Origin: Clostridia bacterium | Lineage (GTDB): Bacteria > Bacillota > Clostridia > DUPQ01 | Reading direction: 5' to 3' | Length of the DNA stretch: 9,978 nt | Assembly (NCBI GenBank): GCA_028690885.1 | Contig: JAQVAJ010000027.1 | Coordinates: 1 to 9,978 of the forward strand | Shown: positions 1-6,703 of the stretch, one piece after another | Numbering within the stretch: the stretch's first letter is position 1 | Layout of the letters: every line of letters starts with the position of its first letter | The notes under the pieces: model-generated | Database searches by the model: none | Seen by the model: only the letters and a program-made list of their open reading frames with translations | Told to the model about the DNA's origin: nothing | Program-made: the position numbers and the translations under genes

Positions 1-146
1 AAAAAGATATGGATATATCACCATTTCTAGAGTATTTGGAAAGGTTCTTTGCCGATAAGACTAAGTTAGAGAAATTTGAAGGCAGAGAAAATGATTTTTC
101 TGTCGAATATGAGTTTTGTTACGATAGGACTAAAGCAACTGATTAA
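1..146 (+). CDS. C-terminal end (47 codons) of a membrane-tethered ectodomain protein, copy A; gene starts left of the window
   Basis: Reading from base 3 (AAA GAT ATG) the frame stays open for 47 codons to TAA at 144-146. The peptide is nearly the same as the last 47 residues of the protein encoded at 937-2658 (shared pieces include YLERFFADKTKLEKFEG and ENDFSVEYEF). The DNA is identical over 83 bases (33-115 against 2545-2627) and the similarity continues past the stop codon. I infer that a full paralogue of the downstream gene lies to the left, making a tandem gene family. Its function is unknown. By analogy with copy B it should be a single-pass membrane protein with extracellular modules resembling ABC permease ectodomains. 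The visible part shows no frameshift, so this copy may be intact. Confidence 0.85.
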   Translation, partial: KDMDISPFLEYLERFFADKTKLEKFEGRENDFSVEYEFCYDRTKATD

Positions 147-171
147 GAAGAGCTGTTAAATCTCCCCCCCC
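1..171 (+). repeat. Direct repeat, left unit (partner 2513-2681)
   Basis: Bases 1-171 align without gaps to 2513-2681 until the C tract, covering the last 47 codons of copies A and B, the stop codon and about 17 bases of 3' flank (GAAGAGCTGTTAAATCT against GAAGAGCTGTTAGATCT). Similarity stops inside a run of C: eight C here, six in the partner. After it the partner has the second arm of a hairpin and this unit does not. This is the footprint of a tandem duplication or of gene conversion between the two gene ends. Confidence 0.9.
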
Positions 172-411
172 GTTTGCTTAATACTGGAATTTACTTTTTC
201 AATCTACGGATAAAGAAAAAAAATAGAATATATATTGACATTTATAGAGGGTTTTAGTATATTATAACAGTCAATGTAACAAAAAAATGCAGGGTATGTC
301 TTATAAAAAAAGACAGAATATTATACTACTCGGATTGTCTATTACTTAATTTAATATAAATAGTGATAATAAATTGTGTATATTATAGAAAAAAATGGAG
401 GCAGATATCTT
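147..411 (+). other. Non-coding stretch between copy A and the secreted Cys-rich gene
   Basis: This 265-base AT-rich gap holds the 3' flank of copy A (to about 171), a sigma-A-like promoter at 235-263 and an untranslated leader of about 140 bases. In the leader, GTCTT (298-302) can pair with AAGAC (310-314), or AGACA (311-315) can pair with TGTCT (336-340). These small stems exclude each other, but at 5 bp each they may be chance. No convincing terminator for copy A is visible, because its C tract lacks a matching G run. I see no open frame with a ribosome binding site. Confidence 0.6.
235..263 (+). promoter_or_regulatory. Sigma-A-type promoter for the secreted Cys-rich gene
   Basis: TTGACA at 235-240 is a perfect -35 box. 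It is followed after exactly 17 bases by TATATT at 258-263, a 5/6 match to the -10 consensus. Transcription should start near base 270, leaving a leader of about 140 bases before the GTG start at 412. It is the best promoter upstream of the transport genes and may also feed them if the inverted repeat at 792-856 allows read-through. Confidence 0.7.
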
Positions 412-762
412 GTGAAAAAAACTAAAAAAATAGTACTGTTAATAATAATGATTGCATTAATTGTACTACCACTTGCTTCGGCAAGTGCTCAATGTATCCA
501 TGATTCGTATTATTACGATGTGTCCTATGGGTGTACTGAATGTTATCCAGTTACCTCATATCAATGTGCCACCCGAACATATGACGAATATGAATGCAAG
601 ATATGTGGTGAGAGGTGGGAAATTACTACCAGTCTTATACTTCATGATCATGAATATTCGGTATATGATTTAGGGACTAATGATGATGGCACCATACATT
701 GGTACGCATATATTTGCAGTTTATGCCTTGATACTGTCATTATATATGAGTACATTAATTAA
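412..762 (+). CDS. Small secreted cysteine-rich protein with three CxxC pairs, function unknown
   Basis: The frame runs from GTG at 412 to TAA at 760-762, 116 residues. I chose GTG 412 because GGAGG at 397-401 lies 10 bases upstream and because this start gives a classic signal peptide: basic MKKTKK, a hydrophobic stretch at residues 7-22, and a likely cleavage after ASASA near residue 26. A longer reading from GTG 376 would bury this signal behind polar residues. The mature part, about 90 residues, has eight cysteines (28, 41, 44, 52, 62, 65, 102, 105), including CTEC, CKIC and CSLC, plus His 30, 78, 80 and 96. The pattern suggests a zinc-ribbon-like fold or a disulfide-bonded secreted domain. 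I do not recognise the family. It has its own promoter and sits between two members of the ectodomain family, so it may belong to the same system, but nothing in the sequence proves this. Confidence 0.75.
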   Translation: MKKTKKIVLLIIMIALIVLPLASASAQCIHDSYYYDVSYGCTECYPVTSYQCATRTYDEYECKICGERWEITTSLILHDHEYSVYDLGTNDDGTIHWYAYICSLCLDTVIIYEYIN

Positions 763-791
763 ATTATTAATCTTTAATAATTAAAATATTA

Positions 792-856
792 AATAGCTGT
801 GTTATTGCAAACTAAAATATGTACACAGAATTATCACTTTATTTCGCACAGCTATT
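792..856 (+). terminator. Long-loop inverted repeat after the Cys-rich gene, possible terminator
   Basis: AATAGCTGTG at 792-801 is a perfect 10-bp reverse complement of CACAGCTATT at 847-856, with a 45-base loop. The right arm is followed by T-rich DNA (TTTGTATTTTTACTTT), which fits a terminator, although the loop is long for a textbook one. CTGTG (797-801) can also pair with the nearer CACAG at 824-828, so two folds compete. The rest of the 174-base gap up to 936 is AT-rich. A weak promoter could lie at TTGATA 855-860 with TATTAT 880-885, but the 19-base spacer is poor. Confidence 0.45.
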
Positions 857-936
857 GATATTTGTATTTTTACTTTAAATATTATTCTACAAGTATTTAA
901 ATGTATTTAATTTAAGCAAAGCAAATTGAGGTCAGT

Positions 937-2658
937 ATGAAAGAAAAAACAAGAATCAGTAGAAAAAAAATATGGATTATAATAACAAGCATAATATTTG
1001 TTGTGGTTTTAGCTGTTGGATTCCTCATTTATAATGACGATTTATTCAAGAGTGAAGAGAATTTTCGAAGTGATATCATAATAAAAAGGACAGACGGACA
1101 GGAGTCGCTTCTAATACCACTTGAATATGCCGACATACTAATTAAAAATGTCTCTTTCTTTAAAGACTATATAGTTGCTTTAAAGATTTCAACAATTAAT
1201 CTTGATGTTGGGCAATCGGGTATAAGATGGGGAACACCGCCAGATATGCTTGTGAACATGCAAGATAAAAAGGCCAAGGATACTCTCAAATCGATAAAGT
1301 ACTGTAAAGGTATAACTGATGTGAGTACTATAAGTGCTGATAAGAAAAGCGTCAACATAACGTTTTATGAAGGTTATTCAGCGGATATGTTTAACGATAA
1401 TAATATAGGTGATTTAGGTCAATATATTATAATACCCTCTTCAATGAGCAAGTATATTAGAGAGGATTTCACAGGGGAGGATAGGGTAATATCTTTAAGG
1501 CCTTCTGTAGATTCGCAAAGCATAGTGTTATATATGATAATAGGTGAATATGAGACAACGAGTAAATATGATACTATATATGTAACATACTCTCAACTGA
1601 GTAAGCAATTTAAAAATGATAATGAGAATATGGATGCATTTATAGATTCAATAGAGATTGATGTATATAAAGAAAAAGATCTTACAAAATACATAGAGTT
1701 TCTTGAAAGATATTTTGCAGATGGTAATAATCTACAGTTGTATGAAGGCAAATTGAATAAGTTTGATGAGCCATATAAATACCACTTTTCTCATTCACTA
1801 GACATGCAAACAATCCCTTTAGAGTCACCTATCGATACAGCTGTAGAATCACCTACCAATACGGCTTTAAATCCCACTTCTAGCCCGGATACAAACTCTC
1901 CATCGGTTTACAACAATGAACTTAACATCATCACTATATCCAGGATTGATGGAAATGAAAACTTGAAGATTCCACATATATATGCAGACGAACTGATTAA
2001 AGAGTATGAGACATATAAAAAGTATATAACTGGCATAAGTATAAGTTCCGAAAAAATATTTTCCAGAGAGTATGATATTCAATTGGGGTGGAGTAATTAT
2101 TATGATTATAAAATAAACCCTTTTATAGAAACCCCTGAGTATTATCAAGCAATAACCAGTGTTAATGAAATAAAAAACCAAAAGAGCGATAGCGAAATCA
2201 CTTTCTATGGAGACTATACTTGCGAGGATCTTATATCATTGAAGATAGATGGGCAAGTTAAAGGAACAGCTATTATTCCCGCAAAGTTTACCGAAGTTTT
2301 GAAAGAGGGTTTTAAAGATGCTGTGGATGTCGTTGTATTATCAAAATGCAGAGAGCGGGATGTACTTATTTATACTGGATTTATAATAATCGGTGAATAT
2401 AAAACAACGGATGATTCTGATACAGTTTATCTTTCATACTCCGGGTATAATGAGAAATATATGAATGAAGAGCATAAAGATGACTATTTGGATTCCATCG
2501 TAATAGAGACAAAAAAAGATATGGATATTACACCTTTTATAAATTATTTGGAAAGGTTCTTTGCCGATAAGACTAAGTTAGAGAAATTTGAAGGCAGAGA
2601 AAATGATTTTTCTGTCGAATATGAGTTCTGTTATGACAGAACCAAAGCAACTGATTAA
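937..2658 (+). CDS. Single-pass membrane protein with two tandem permease-ectodomain-like modules (copy B)
   Basis: 573 residues starting at ATG 937, with GAGGT at 928-932 placed 5 bases upstream. A basic N-terminus (KEKTRISRKK) is followed by one membrane helix at about residues 12-32; everything after it should be outside the cell. Two modules of equal size follow, residues 46-288 and 328-570, joined by a linker rich in Ser, Thr and Pro (289-327) that itself repeats ESPIDTA/ESPTNTA. Matching motifs in order are ITFYEGYS/ITFYGDYT, IIIPSSM/AIIPAKF, IIGEYET/IIGEYKT, and FLERYFADG/YLERFFADK. The same order occurs in the ectodomain of the 406-residue permease downstream: EGYSKDIF at 146-153, IVPQNVS at 161-167, VVGTYV at 188-193, YLLKYF at 244-249. 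The protein has no FtsX transmembrane core and no HlyD-like coiled coil, so it is neither a permease nor a classical adaptor. It leads the transporter operon. I infer an accessory, sensor or competitor role at the permease's outer face. The family itself is unknown to me. Confidence 0.85.
   Translation: MKEKTRISRKKIWIIITSIIFVVVLAVGFLIYNDDLFKSEENFRSDIIIKRTDGQESLLIPLEYADILIKNVSFFKDYIVALKISTINLDVGQSGIRWGTPPDMLVNMQDKKAKDTLKSIKYCKGITDVSTISADKKSVNITFYEGYSADMFNDNNIGDLGQYIIIPSSMSKYIREDFTGEDRVISLRPSVDSQSIVLYMIIGEYETTSKYDTIYVTYSQLSKQFKNDNENMDAFIDSIEIDVYKEKDLTKYIEFLERYFADGNNLQLYEGKLNKFDEPYKYHFSHSLDMQTIPLESPIDTAVESPTNTALNPTSSPDTNSPSVYNNELNIITISRIDGNENLKIPHIYADELIKEYETYKKYITGISISSEKIFSREYDIQLGWSNYYDYKINPFIETPEYYQAITSVNEIKNQKSDSEITFYGDYTCEDLISLKIDGQVKGTAIIPAKFTEVLKEGFKDAVDVVVLSKCRERDVLIYTGFIIIGEYKTTDDSDTVYLSYSGYNEKYMNEEHKDDYLDSIVIETKKDMDITPFINYLERFFADKTKLEKFEGRENDFSVEYEFCYDRTKATD
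1072..1800 (+). repeat. Internal protein repeat, module 1 of copy B (residues 46-288)
   Basis: This segment encodes the first of two ancient tandem modules. It opens with a strand containing RTDGQESLLIP, and ends with IEFLERYFADG and a YEGKLNKF segment. The relation to module 2 is clear in protein but not in DNA, so the duplication inside the gene is much older than the duplication of the whole gene. Confidence 0.75.
1918..2646 (+). repeat. Internal protein repeat, module 2 of copy B (residues 328-570)
   Basis: This second module opens with RIDGNENLKIP and ends with INYLERFFADK and FEGRENDF. It is the module whose end is repeated at 1-146 (copy A) and whose central part survives in the remnant at 6584-6703 (copy C). 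Confidence 0.75.
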
Positions 2659-2681
2659 GAAGAGCTGTTAGATCTCCCCCC
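2513..2681 (+). repeat. Direct repeat, right unit (partner 1-171)
   Basis: This is the right-hand member of the pair described at 1-171. Differences cluster at the first 32 bases and in the last 15 codons, while the 83-base core is identical. The C run at its end forms the left arm of the hairpin at 2677-2700. Confidence 0.9.
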
Positions 2682-2700
2682 GATATATTTTAATCGGGGG
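2677..2700 (+). promoter_or_regulatory. GC-rich hairpin between the ectodomain gene and the first permease
   Basis: CCCCCGAT (2677-2684) and ATCGGGGG (2693-2700) form a perfect 8-bp stem with an 8-base loop. No T run follows; the next bases are ATTAAGAAAAACTT and then the permease ribosome binding site. It therefore looks less like a full terminator than like a partial attenuator or an mRNA processing or stability element that sets different levels for the upstream and downstream genes. CTCC at 2674-2677 could alternatively pair with GGAG of that binding site (2715-2718), a weak 4-bp option. Confidence 0.6.
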
Positions 2701-2724
2701 ATTAAGAAAAACTTGGAGGTGTTT

Positions 2725-4677
2725 ATGGGTTATTCAGTCAAATCAATTTACAGAGCGCCTGTTAGAAGCATAATATATATTTTATTATTATCATTAGCGG
2801 CAACATCCTTGTGTGTGAGTATAGCAATATGGAAATACTCAACTGAAAGCATAAAGGAAGTCAGAAATGCATTTACTACAATAGGTGTATTTAGCGAAAT
2901 GAATTTTACCGAGCAAAGTTACGTTAAGGCAGATCCACCCCTATACGACTACAGTATGCTTTTAAAGGTAAAAAATAGTGCTTCAGAGTCAATATATGCT
3001 TTATCAACAGATAGACGAGAATTTGTTATGGGTTTTAACGAAAACATCTCGCCAGACAATAGTATGAGAAATGAAAAGGAAAAATATCCTTATGCCATGT
3101 CTATTGTAACGGGGATATGCGAAAGTATAGAGTTTTCAAAGAATTCCATTAACTATACTGCATTGATAAGGATAGATTATGATGATCTGAATATAATCCC
3201 AAAGTATATAACTAATGTCTATACTCCGGAAATCATGGAGATTAATGGAATTTATATAACATCAGATAATCAAAAGCCATTTAAGGTAGGAGAAAAATAT
3301 ATAATCTATGCATATGTGGATGGACTCAATCCAAATAATGATTATCTCAGTGCAACAGTCGATAAATGGGCTTATGACTATCATAAATATGAAGAAATAA
3401 TCTTTTATGATCCTGCCACTATGAAAGAAGAATTCAGTGAAATGCCGGATGACAAACCTTACTTCAAACTTACTGACGATTCTTTATATATGATGCAAAG
3501 AATAGAAACCACAGCAGAGGATTTTCTTGAACAGGATAATGGTCTTTGGTCAGACAGGGTTGAGCAATGTTATGTAACACAGCATTCAGTTGAAATTGTA
3601 TTGACCAATAATATCAATAGCATATATATGTTTAATAATGGTGATGCTTATATAATACAAGGACGAAACATAACCAAAGAAGAATGTAGTAGTGGTGCAA
3701 ATGTCTGTATAGTAAGCACTCAGTTTTCTTCAATGAATAATATTAAAGTGGGTGATAAATTAAAACTTAATGTCTATGAAAACAATTTCAAGATAGTATC
3801 CCATATTATCAGTAAAGCAAATAGAGAAACCGGTTGGCAAACAATTCAAGGTAAAGACACAGTTGACATATGGCTTTCAAAGGGGTTTGATGTAGATAAA
3901 GGATTTTATAAAGAGGTTGAATATGAGATTGTAGGTACATATTTAGTGGATAACAGAGGAGATAAAAATGAGTTCAATTTTATCAATAATACTATGTTTG
4001 CACCCTCTGAATCCATTGAAGGGAGTTTCAATACTGAGCCTACAGTACTAACCTTAAAAAGGTATACAGATAAGCTTATATATACTGATTTATTAAGGAC
4101 AAGTGTGCCAGGGTCATTTTCCGTGGTAATCAAAAACGGTTATGCAGAACATTTTGAAGCAGATATGGAACAAGCGGGTTATGGAGGCATTTTTCGTTAT
4201 TTCGACCAAGGATATTCAAAGGTAAGTAAGACACTTGATGAGTATAGCCAAATATCCTTGCTTGTGGCTTTAATATCTATAGGTGTATGGATGACCGTAG
4301 TGGTTGTATTTATAGTGACATGTAACTCTAAAAGCAGGAAAGATATTGCCATAATGAGATCACTAGGTTCTCCTAAAGGTAGAGCGTATATGACACAGTT
4401 GTTTACTGTATTCATTCTTTCATTTATGGCTTTAGTGATATGTATCATAGCAGGGTTATATGTATACAATATTGTTACTGACATTGCTTATGCTGATATG
4501 GCAAAGGGTAGTAATGCAGCTAGCATCTTAAAAAATGTCATTGAAAGTTCAAAAGGCGCTGTAGTTGTTGCGGCAATTACACAGTTTCTAACAATAATCG
4601 GAGCTTTTGCTATTGTCTTGTCTATTCAAGTAAGACAAAATGTAATGGTAATGATGAGGAAAGGCAAAAAACAATGA
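2725..4677 (+). CDS. FtsX/MacB-type ABC transporter permease, large subunit
   Basis: 650 residues from ATG 2725, chosen over an upstream TTG at 2713 because GGAGGT at 2715-2720 is the ribosome binding site and must precede the start. Topology is that of the MacB/FtsX family: one helix near residues 10-32, a very large extracellular domain (about 35-510), then three helices at about 512-533, 554-580 and 611-636. Between helices two and three sits the family signature region with AIMRSLGSPKG. The ectodomain shows late MacB-core-like pieces, IIQGRNIT, VCIVSTQF and YEIVGTY, but its first half (200 or more residues) has no match I recognise. It ends in a four-base ATGA overlap with the second permease, so the two are probably made in equal amounts as a heterodimer. 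Substrate unknown; in related systems the cargo is a peptide, lipid-linked molecule or toxic compound, or the complex only transmits force across the membrane. Confidence 0.9.
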   Translation: MGYSVKSIYRAPVRSIIYILLLSLAATSLCVSIAIWKYSTESIKEVRNAFTTIGVFSEMNFTEQSYVKADPPLYDYSMLLKVKNSASESIYALSTDRREFVMGFNENISPDNSMRNEKEKYPYAMSIVTGICESIEFSKNSINYTALIRIDYDDLNIIPKYITNVYTPEIMEINGIYITSDNQKPFKVGEKYIIYAYVDGLNPNNDYLSATVDKWAYDYHKYEEIIFYDPATMKEEFSEMPDDKPYFKLTDDSLYMMQRIETTAEDFLEQDNGLWSDRVEQCYVTQHSVEIVLTNNINSIYMFNNGDAYIIQGRNITKEECSSGANVCIVSTQFSSMNNIKVGDKLKLNVYENNFKIVSHIISKANRETGWQTIQGKDTVDIWLSKGFDVDKGFYKEVEYEIVGTYLVDNRGDKNEFNFINNTMFAPSESIEGSFNTEPTVLTLKRYTDKLIYTDLLRTSVPGSFSVVIKNGYAEHFEADMEQAGYGGIFRYFDQGYSKVSKTLDEYSQISLLVALISIGVWMTVVVVFIVTCNSKSRKDIAIMRSLGSPKGRAYMTQLFTVFILSFMALVICIIAGLYVYNIVTDIAYADMAKGSNAASILKNVIESSKGAVVVAAITQFLTIIGAFAIVLSIQVRQNVMVMMRKGKKQ

Positions 4678-5894
4678 AATTTATAAGAATATTTTTACAT
4701 AGCTTATCATACACGTTTAATACTCTTATAAGAAAGATATTTAAAAGCATCGCAGTTGTGATTTGCGTTGCAACCTTTGCTATATTGATTTGTGTAATGG
4801 ACTACACCATACAAAAACAAGGAAATCTTCTTTTAGACATGTATGAGCAGTATAAGGTTAATATAGTTGTATTGGATAAATTTGCCGAGAATAAAGAAGA
4901 TTTAGAAATTAATAACAAATATGCAAGCATTTTTATGCAAGAGGATAGTAAGCTATGGGGTTTGATAGATGAAGTTGTGATAAGAAGTAACGGAGAAGAA
5001 AGCGCCGATGTTTACTTACAGGATGATACCTTTATTGATACTCTAAATGTTGTTGGTATTACATATATTCCAGAACAATATGAATTTGGCGTTACAGTGG
5101 AAATGGCAGAGGGATATTCTAAGGATATATTTATGGGTGACGAGAGTGTATGCATAGTTCCCCAGAATGTATCACAGATAGGTGGTAATGTGTGTATCAA
5201 ACAAGGCCCTGATATAGAGCCCTTGATATATAAAGTAGTAGGAACCTATGTACCACAAGAAGTAGGTTACGACGAAGAAGAGGCGAACTTTATTTTCTGT
5301 CCTTACCTAAACTATGACCAGCATCTTGCAAGTACTAAGAATAATATATATAGACTTGAATGCAGAATTATTGATGCGCAGAAAGTAACGGAAATAGAAA
5401 ACTATTTACTAAAATATTTTATTGCACCGTCAATGGCTGGTGTTACCCCAAGCGGTTATAATGAATTAAAACTATTTTATGAATATTCCTTTATAATACC
5501 TAAAGGTAATCTTGAAGAAGTTATAGATCCGATAAAAGCAGACATCAAAAAGCTTAAGATAGTAGAACCCTTCATATTTTCTTTTTCCATTGCAATTGGG
5601 TTTATAATCAGCATGTTATCAATAAGAAATAGAAAAGCGGAATTTGCTGTAATGAGAAGCCTTGGAGCATCGGGATTCTATGTGTTTTTTGAAAGTTTTA
5701 TGGAGCAATTCATCCTATGCATGGTTGGAACGGGTATAGGCAGTATAGCTGCATACTTTGCATATGGGAATTTGAGTGGATCACAGATCAATAAGATATT
5801 GATTTTTACTGCCTGCTATATGCTAGGAGCGGTTATTGAAGCGATAAGTATTGCTAGGGTAAAAGTAATGAAGATAATGAAAGCAAATGAATAA
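4674..5894 (+). CDS. FtsX/MacB-type ABC transporter permease, small subunit
   Basis: 406 residues. The ATG overlaps the stop of the preceding permease (ATGA), and AGGAAAGG lies just upstream, so translation is coupled. Helices fall at about residues 26-44, 300-317, 346-365 and 375-394, with an ectodomain of about 250 residues between the first two. The FtsX signature region is clear at 323-333 (EFAVMRSLGAS). The ectodomain carries EGYSKDIF, IVPQNVS, VVGTYV and ENYLLKYF in the same order as each module of the single-pass protein encoded at 937-2658, so the two proteins share a domain. It is about 240 residues shorter than its partner permease. It is followed at once by the ATPase gene, whose ribosome binding site overlaps this gene's stop codon. 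Confidence 0.9.
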   Translation: MKFIRIFLHSLSYTFNTLIRKIFKSIAVVICVATFAILICVMDYTIQKQGNLLLDMYEQYKVNIVVLDKFAENKEDLEINNKYASIFMQEDSKLWGLIDEVVIRSNGEESADVYLQDDTFIDTLNVVGITYIPEQYEFGVTVEMAEGYSKDIFMGDESVCIVPQNVSQIGGNVCIKQGPDIEPLIYKVVGTYVPQEVGYDEEEANFIFCPYLNYDQHLASTKNNIYRLECRIIDAQKVTEIENYLLKYFIAPSMAGVTPSGYNELKLFYEYSFIIPKGNLEEVIDPIKADIKKLKIVEPFIFSFSIAIGFIISMLSIRNRKAEFAVMRSLGASGFYVFFESFMEQFILCMVGTGIGSIAAYFAYGNLSGSQINKILIFTACYMLGAVIEAISIARVKVMKIMKANE

Positions 5895-5907
5895 GGAGAG
5901 CCGAAAA

Positions 5908-6582
5908 ATGAACGACACTAATATATTGCAATTAGATAATGTAAATTATGAGTACAGAAATAAGTATCAGAGTGTAAAAGCTGTAAACAGTTTTGATTAC
6001 GACTTTAAAAAAGGCCTCTTTTATGCAATTACTGGTAAATCAGGGTCGGGAAAAACCACACTGCTGTCACTTATGGTAGGGTTAGATACTCCTTCAGGAG
6101 GTATCATAAAATATATGGGAGAAGACTTGAAGGATATGAATATGGATAAATACAGAAGAGATAATGTATCCCTTATCTATCAGGACTTTAATCTGTTTCC
6201 TCTGTTGACTGTGCTAGAAAATGTTATGTACCCTCTTCAATTAAAGGGGCAGAAGAAAAAGGATATAAGACACCTTGCTGTAGAAAAACTTGCTATGACT
6301 GGATTAGATGAATCATACCATAAAAGATATCCATCAATGCTTTCGGGAGGAGAACAACAAAGAGTGGCAATAGCTCGTGCATTAGTGACAGGAGCTACTA
6401 TACTTCTTGCCGATGAACCCACTGGTAATCTAGATACCGAAAACGGTGATAATATTGTTTCAATACTTAAATCCTTGGCACATAGCGAAGGCTACTGTGT
6501 GATAGTGGTAACACATGATTTGGATATAGCATCTGTTGCTGATGAGGTTCTACAGTTGAAAGATGGCAAGCTAATACAATAA
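5908..6582 (+). CDS. ABC transporter ATP-binding protein, MacB/LolD-type
   Basis: 224 residues from ATG 5908. I prefer this to ATG 5887 because AAGGAG at 5893-5898 is placed 9 bases before 5908 and lies inside the longer reading. All ATPase motifs are intact: Walker A GKSGSGKTT (43-51), Q-loop Gln 92, signature LSGGEQQR (145-152), Walker B ILLADEP with catalytic Glu 170, D-loop NLD (174-176) and switch His 203. Length and motif style fit the small stand-alone ATPases that pair with FtsX-fold permeases (MacB, LolD and FtsE relatives). In the cell two copies should bind the cytoplasmic face of the 650/406 permease pair and power export or force transmission. It is the last gene of the operon; its stop is followed directly by a decayed copy of the ectodomain gene. 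Confidence 0.95.
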   Translation: MNDTNILQLDNVNYEYRNKYQSVKAVNSFDYDFKKGLFYAITGKSGSGKTTLLSLMVGLDTPSGGIIKYMGEDLKDMNMDKYRRDNVSLIYQDFNLFPLLTVLENVMYPLQLKGQKKKDIRHLAVEKLAMTGLDESYHKRYPSMLSGGEQQRVAIARALVTGATILLADEPTGNLDTENGDNIVSILKSLAHSEGYCVIVVTHDLDIASVADEVLQLKDGKLIQ

Positions 6583-6583
6583 A

Positions 6584-6703
6584 ACTAGCTATTATATTCC
6601 TGATAATGCTTATCTTTCATACACTGGGTATAATAGAAAATATATAGATGAAGAGCATAAAGGCGACTATTTAGTTTTTTGTGTTCATAAAAGTTTAGGC
6701 TAA
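6584..6703 (+). pseudogene. Remnant of a third ectodomain gene (copy C)
   Basis: Bases 6608-6673 match 2425-2490 inside module 2 of copy B at about 55 of 66 positions by hand count. In the matching frame the remnant reads AYLSYTGYN, KYIDEEHK and GDYL, against VYLSYSGYN, KYMNEEHK and DDYL. The match then breaks off, and the frame runs through unrelated codons to TAA at 6701-6703. Upstream, the weakly similar AAAAC (6581-6585) reaches into the ATPase stop codon. There is no start, no ribosome binding site and no membrane segment, so this is a relic and not a gene. It shows that at least three copies of the family once flanked the transporter genes. Confidence 0.8.

Noticed and set aside
164..171. 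C8 tract as a phase-variation switch
   Set aside because: It lies after the stop codon of copy A and well before the next promoter, so a length change would not shift a reading frame or promoter spacing.
298..340. Mutually exclusive small stems in the leader of the Cys-rich gene as a riboswitch or attenuator
   Set aside because: Stems of 5 bp in AT-rich DNA are expected by chance, and no known riboswitch core or T tract is present.
1867..2181. Minus-strand frame of 104 codons opposite the ectodomain gene
   Set aside because: Antisense to copy B, whose tandem protein repeat proves the plus frame. The hydrophobic translation is a by-product of AT-rich codons.
937..2658. Interpretation as an HlyD/YknX-type adaptor or as a lipoprotein
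   Set aside because: No lipobox cysteine follows the membrane segment, and no coiled-coil or lipoyl-like halves are visible. The two modules instead resemble the permease ectodomain.
5887..5907. Longer ATPase start at ATG 5887
   Set aside because: The best ribosome binding site, AAGGAG 5893-5898, lies inside this stretch and is correctly spaced for ATG 5908. The extra seven residues are not typical of the family.
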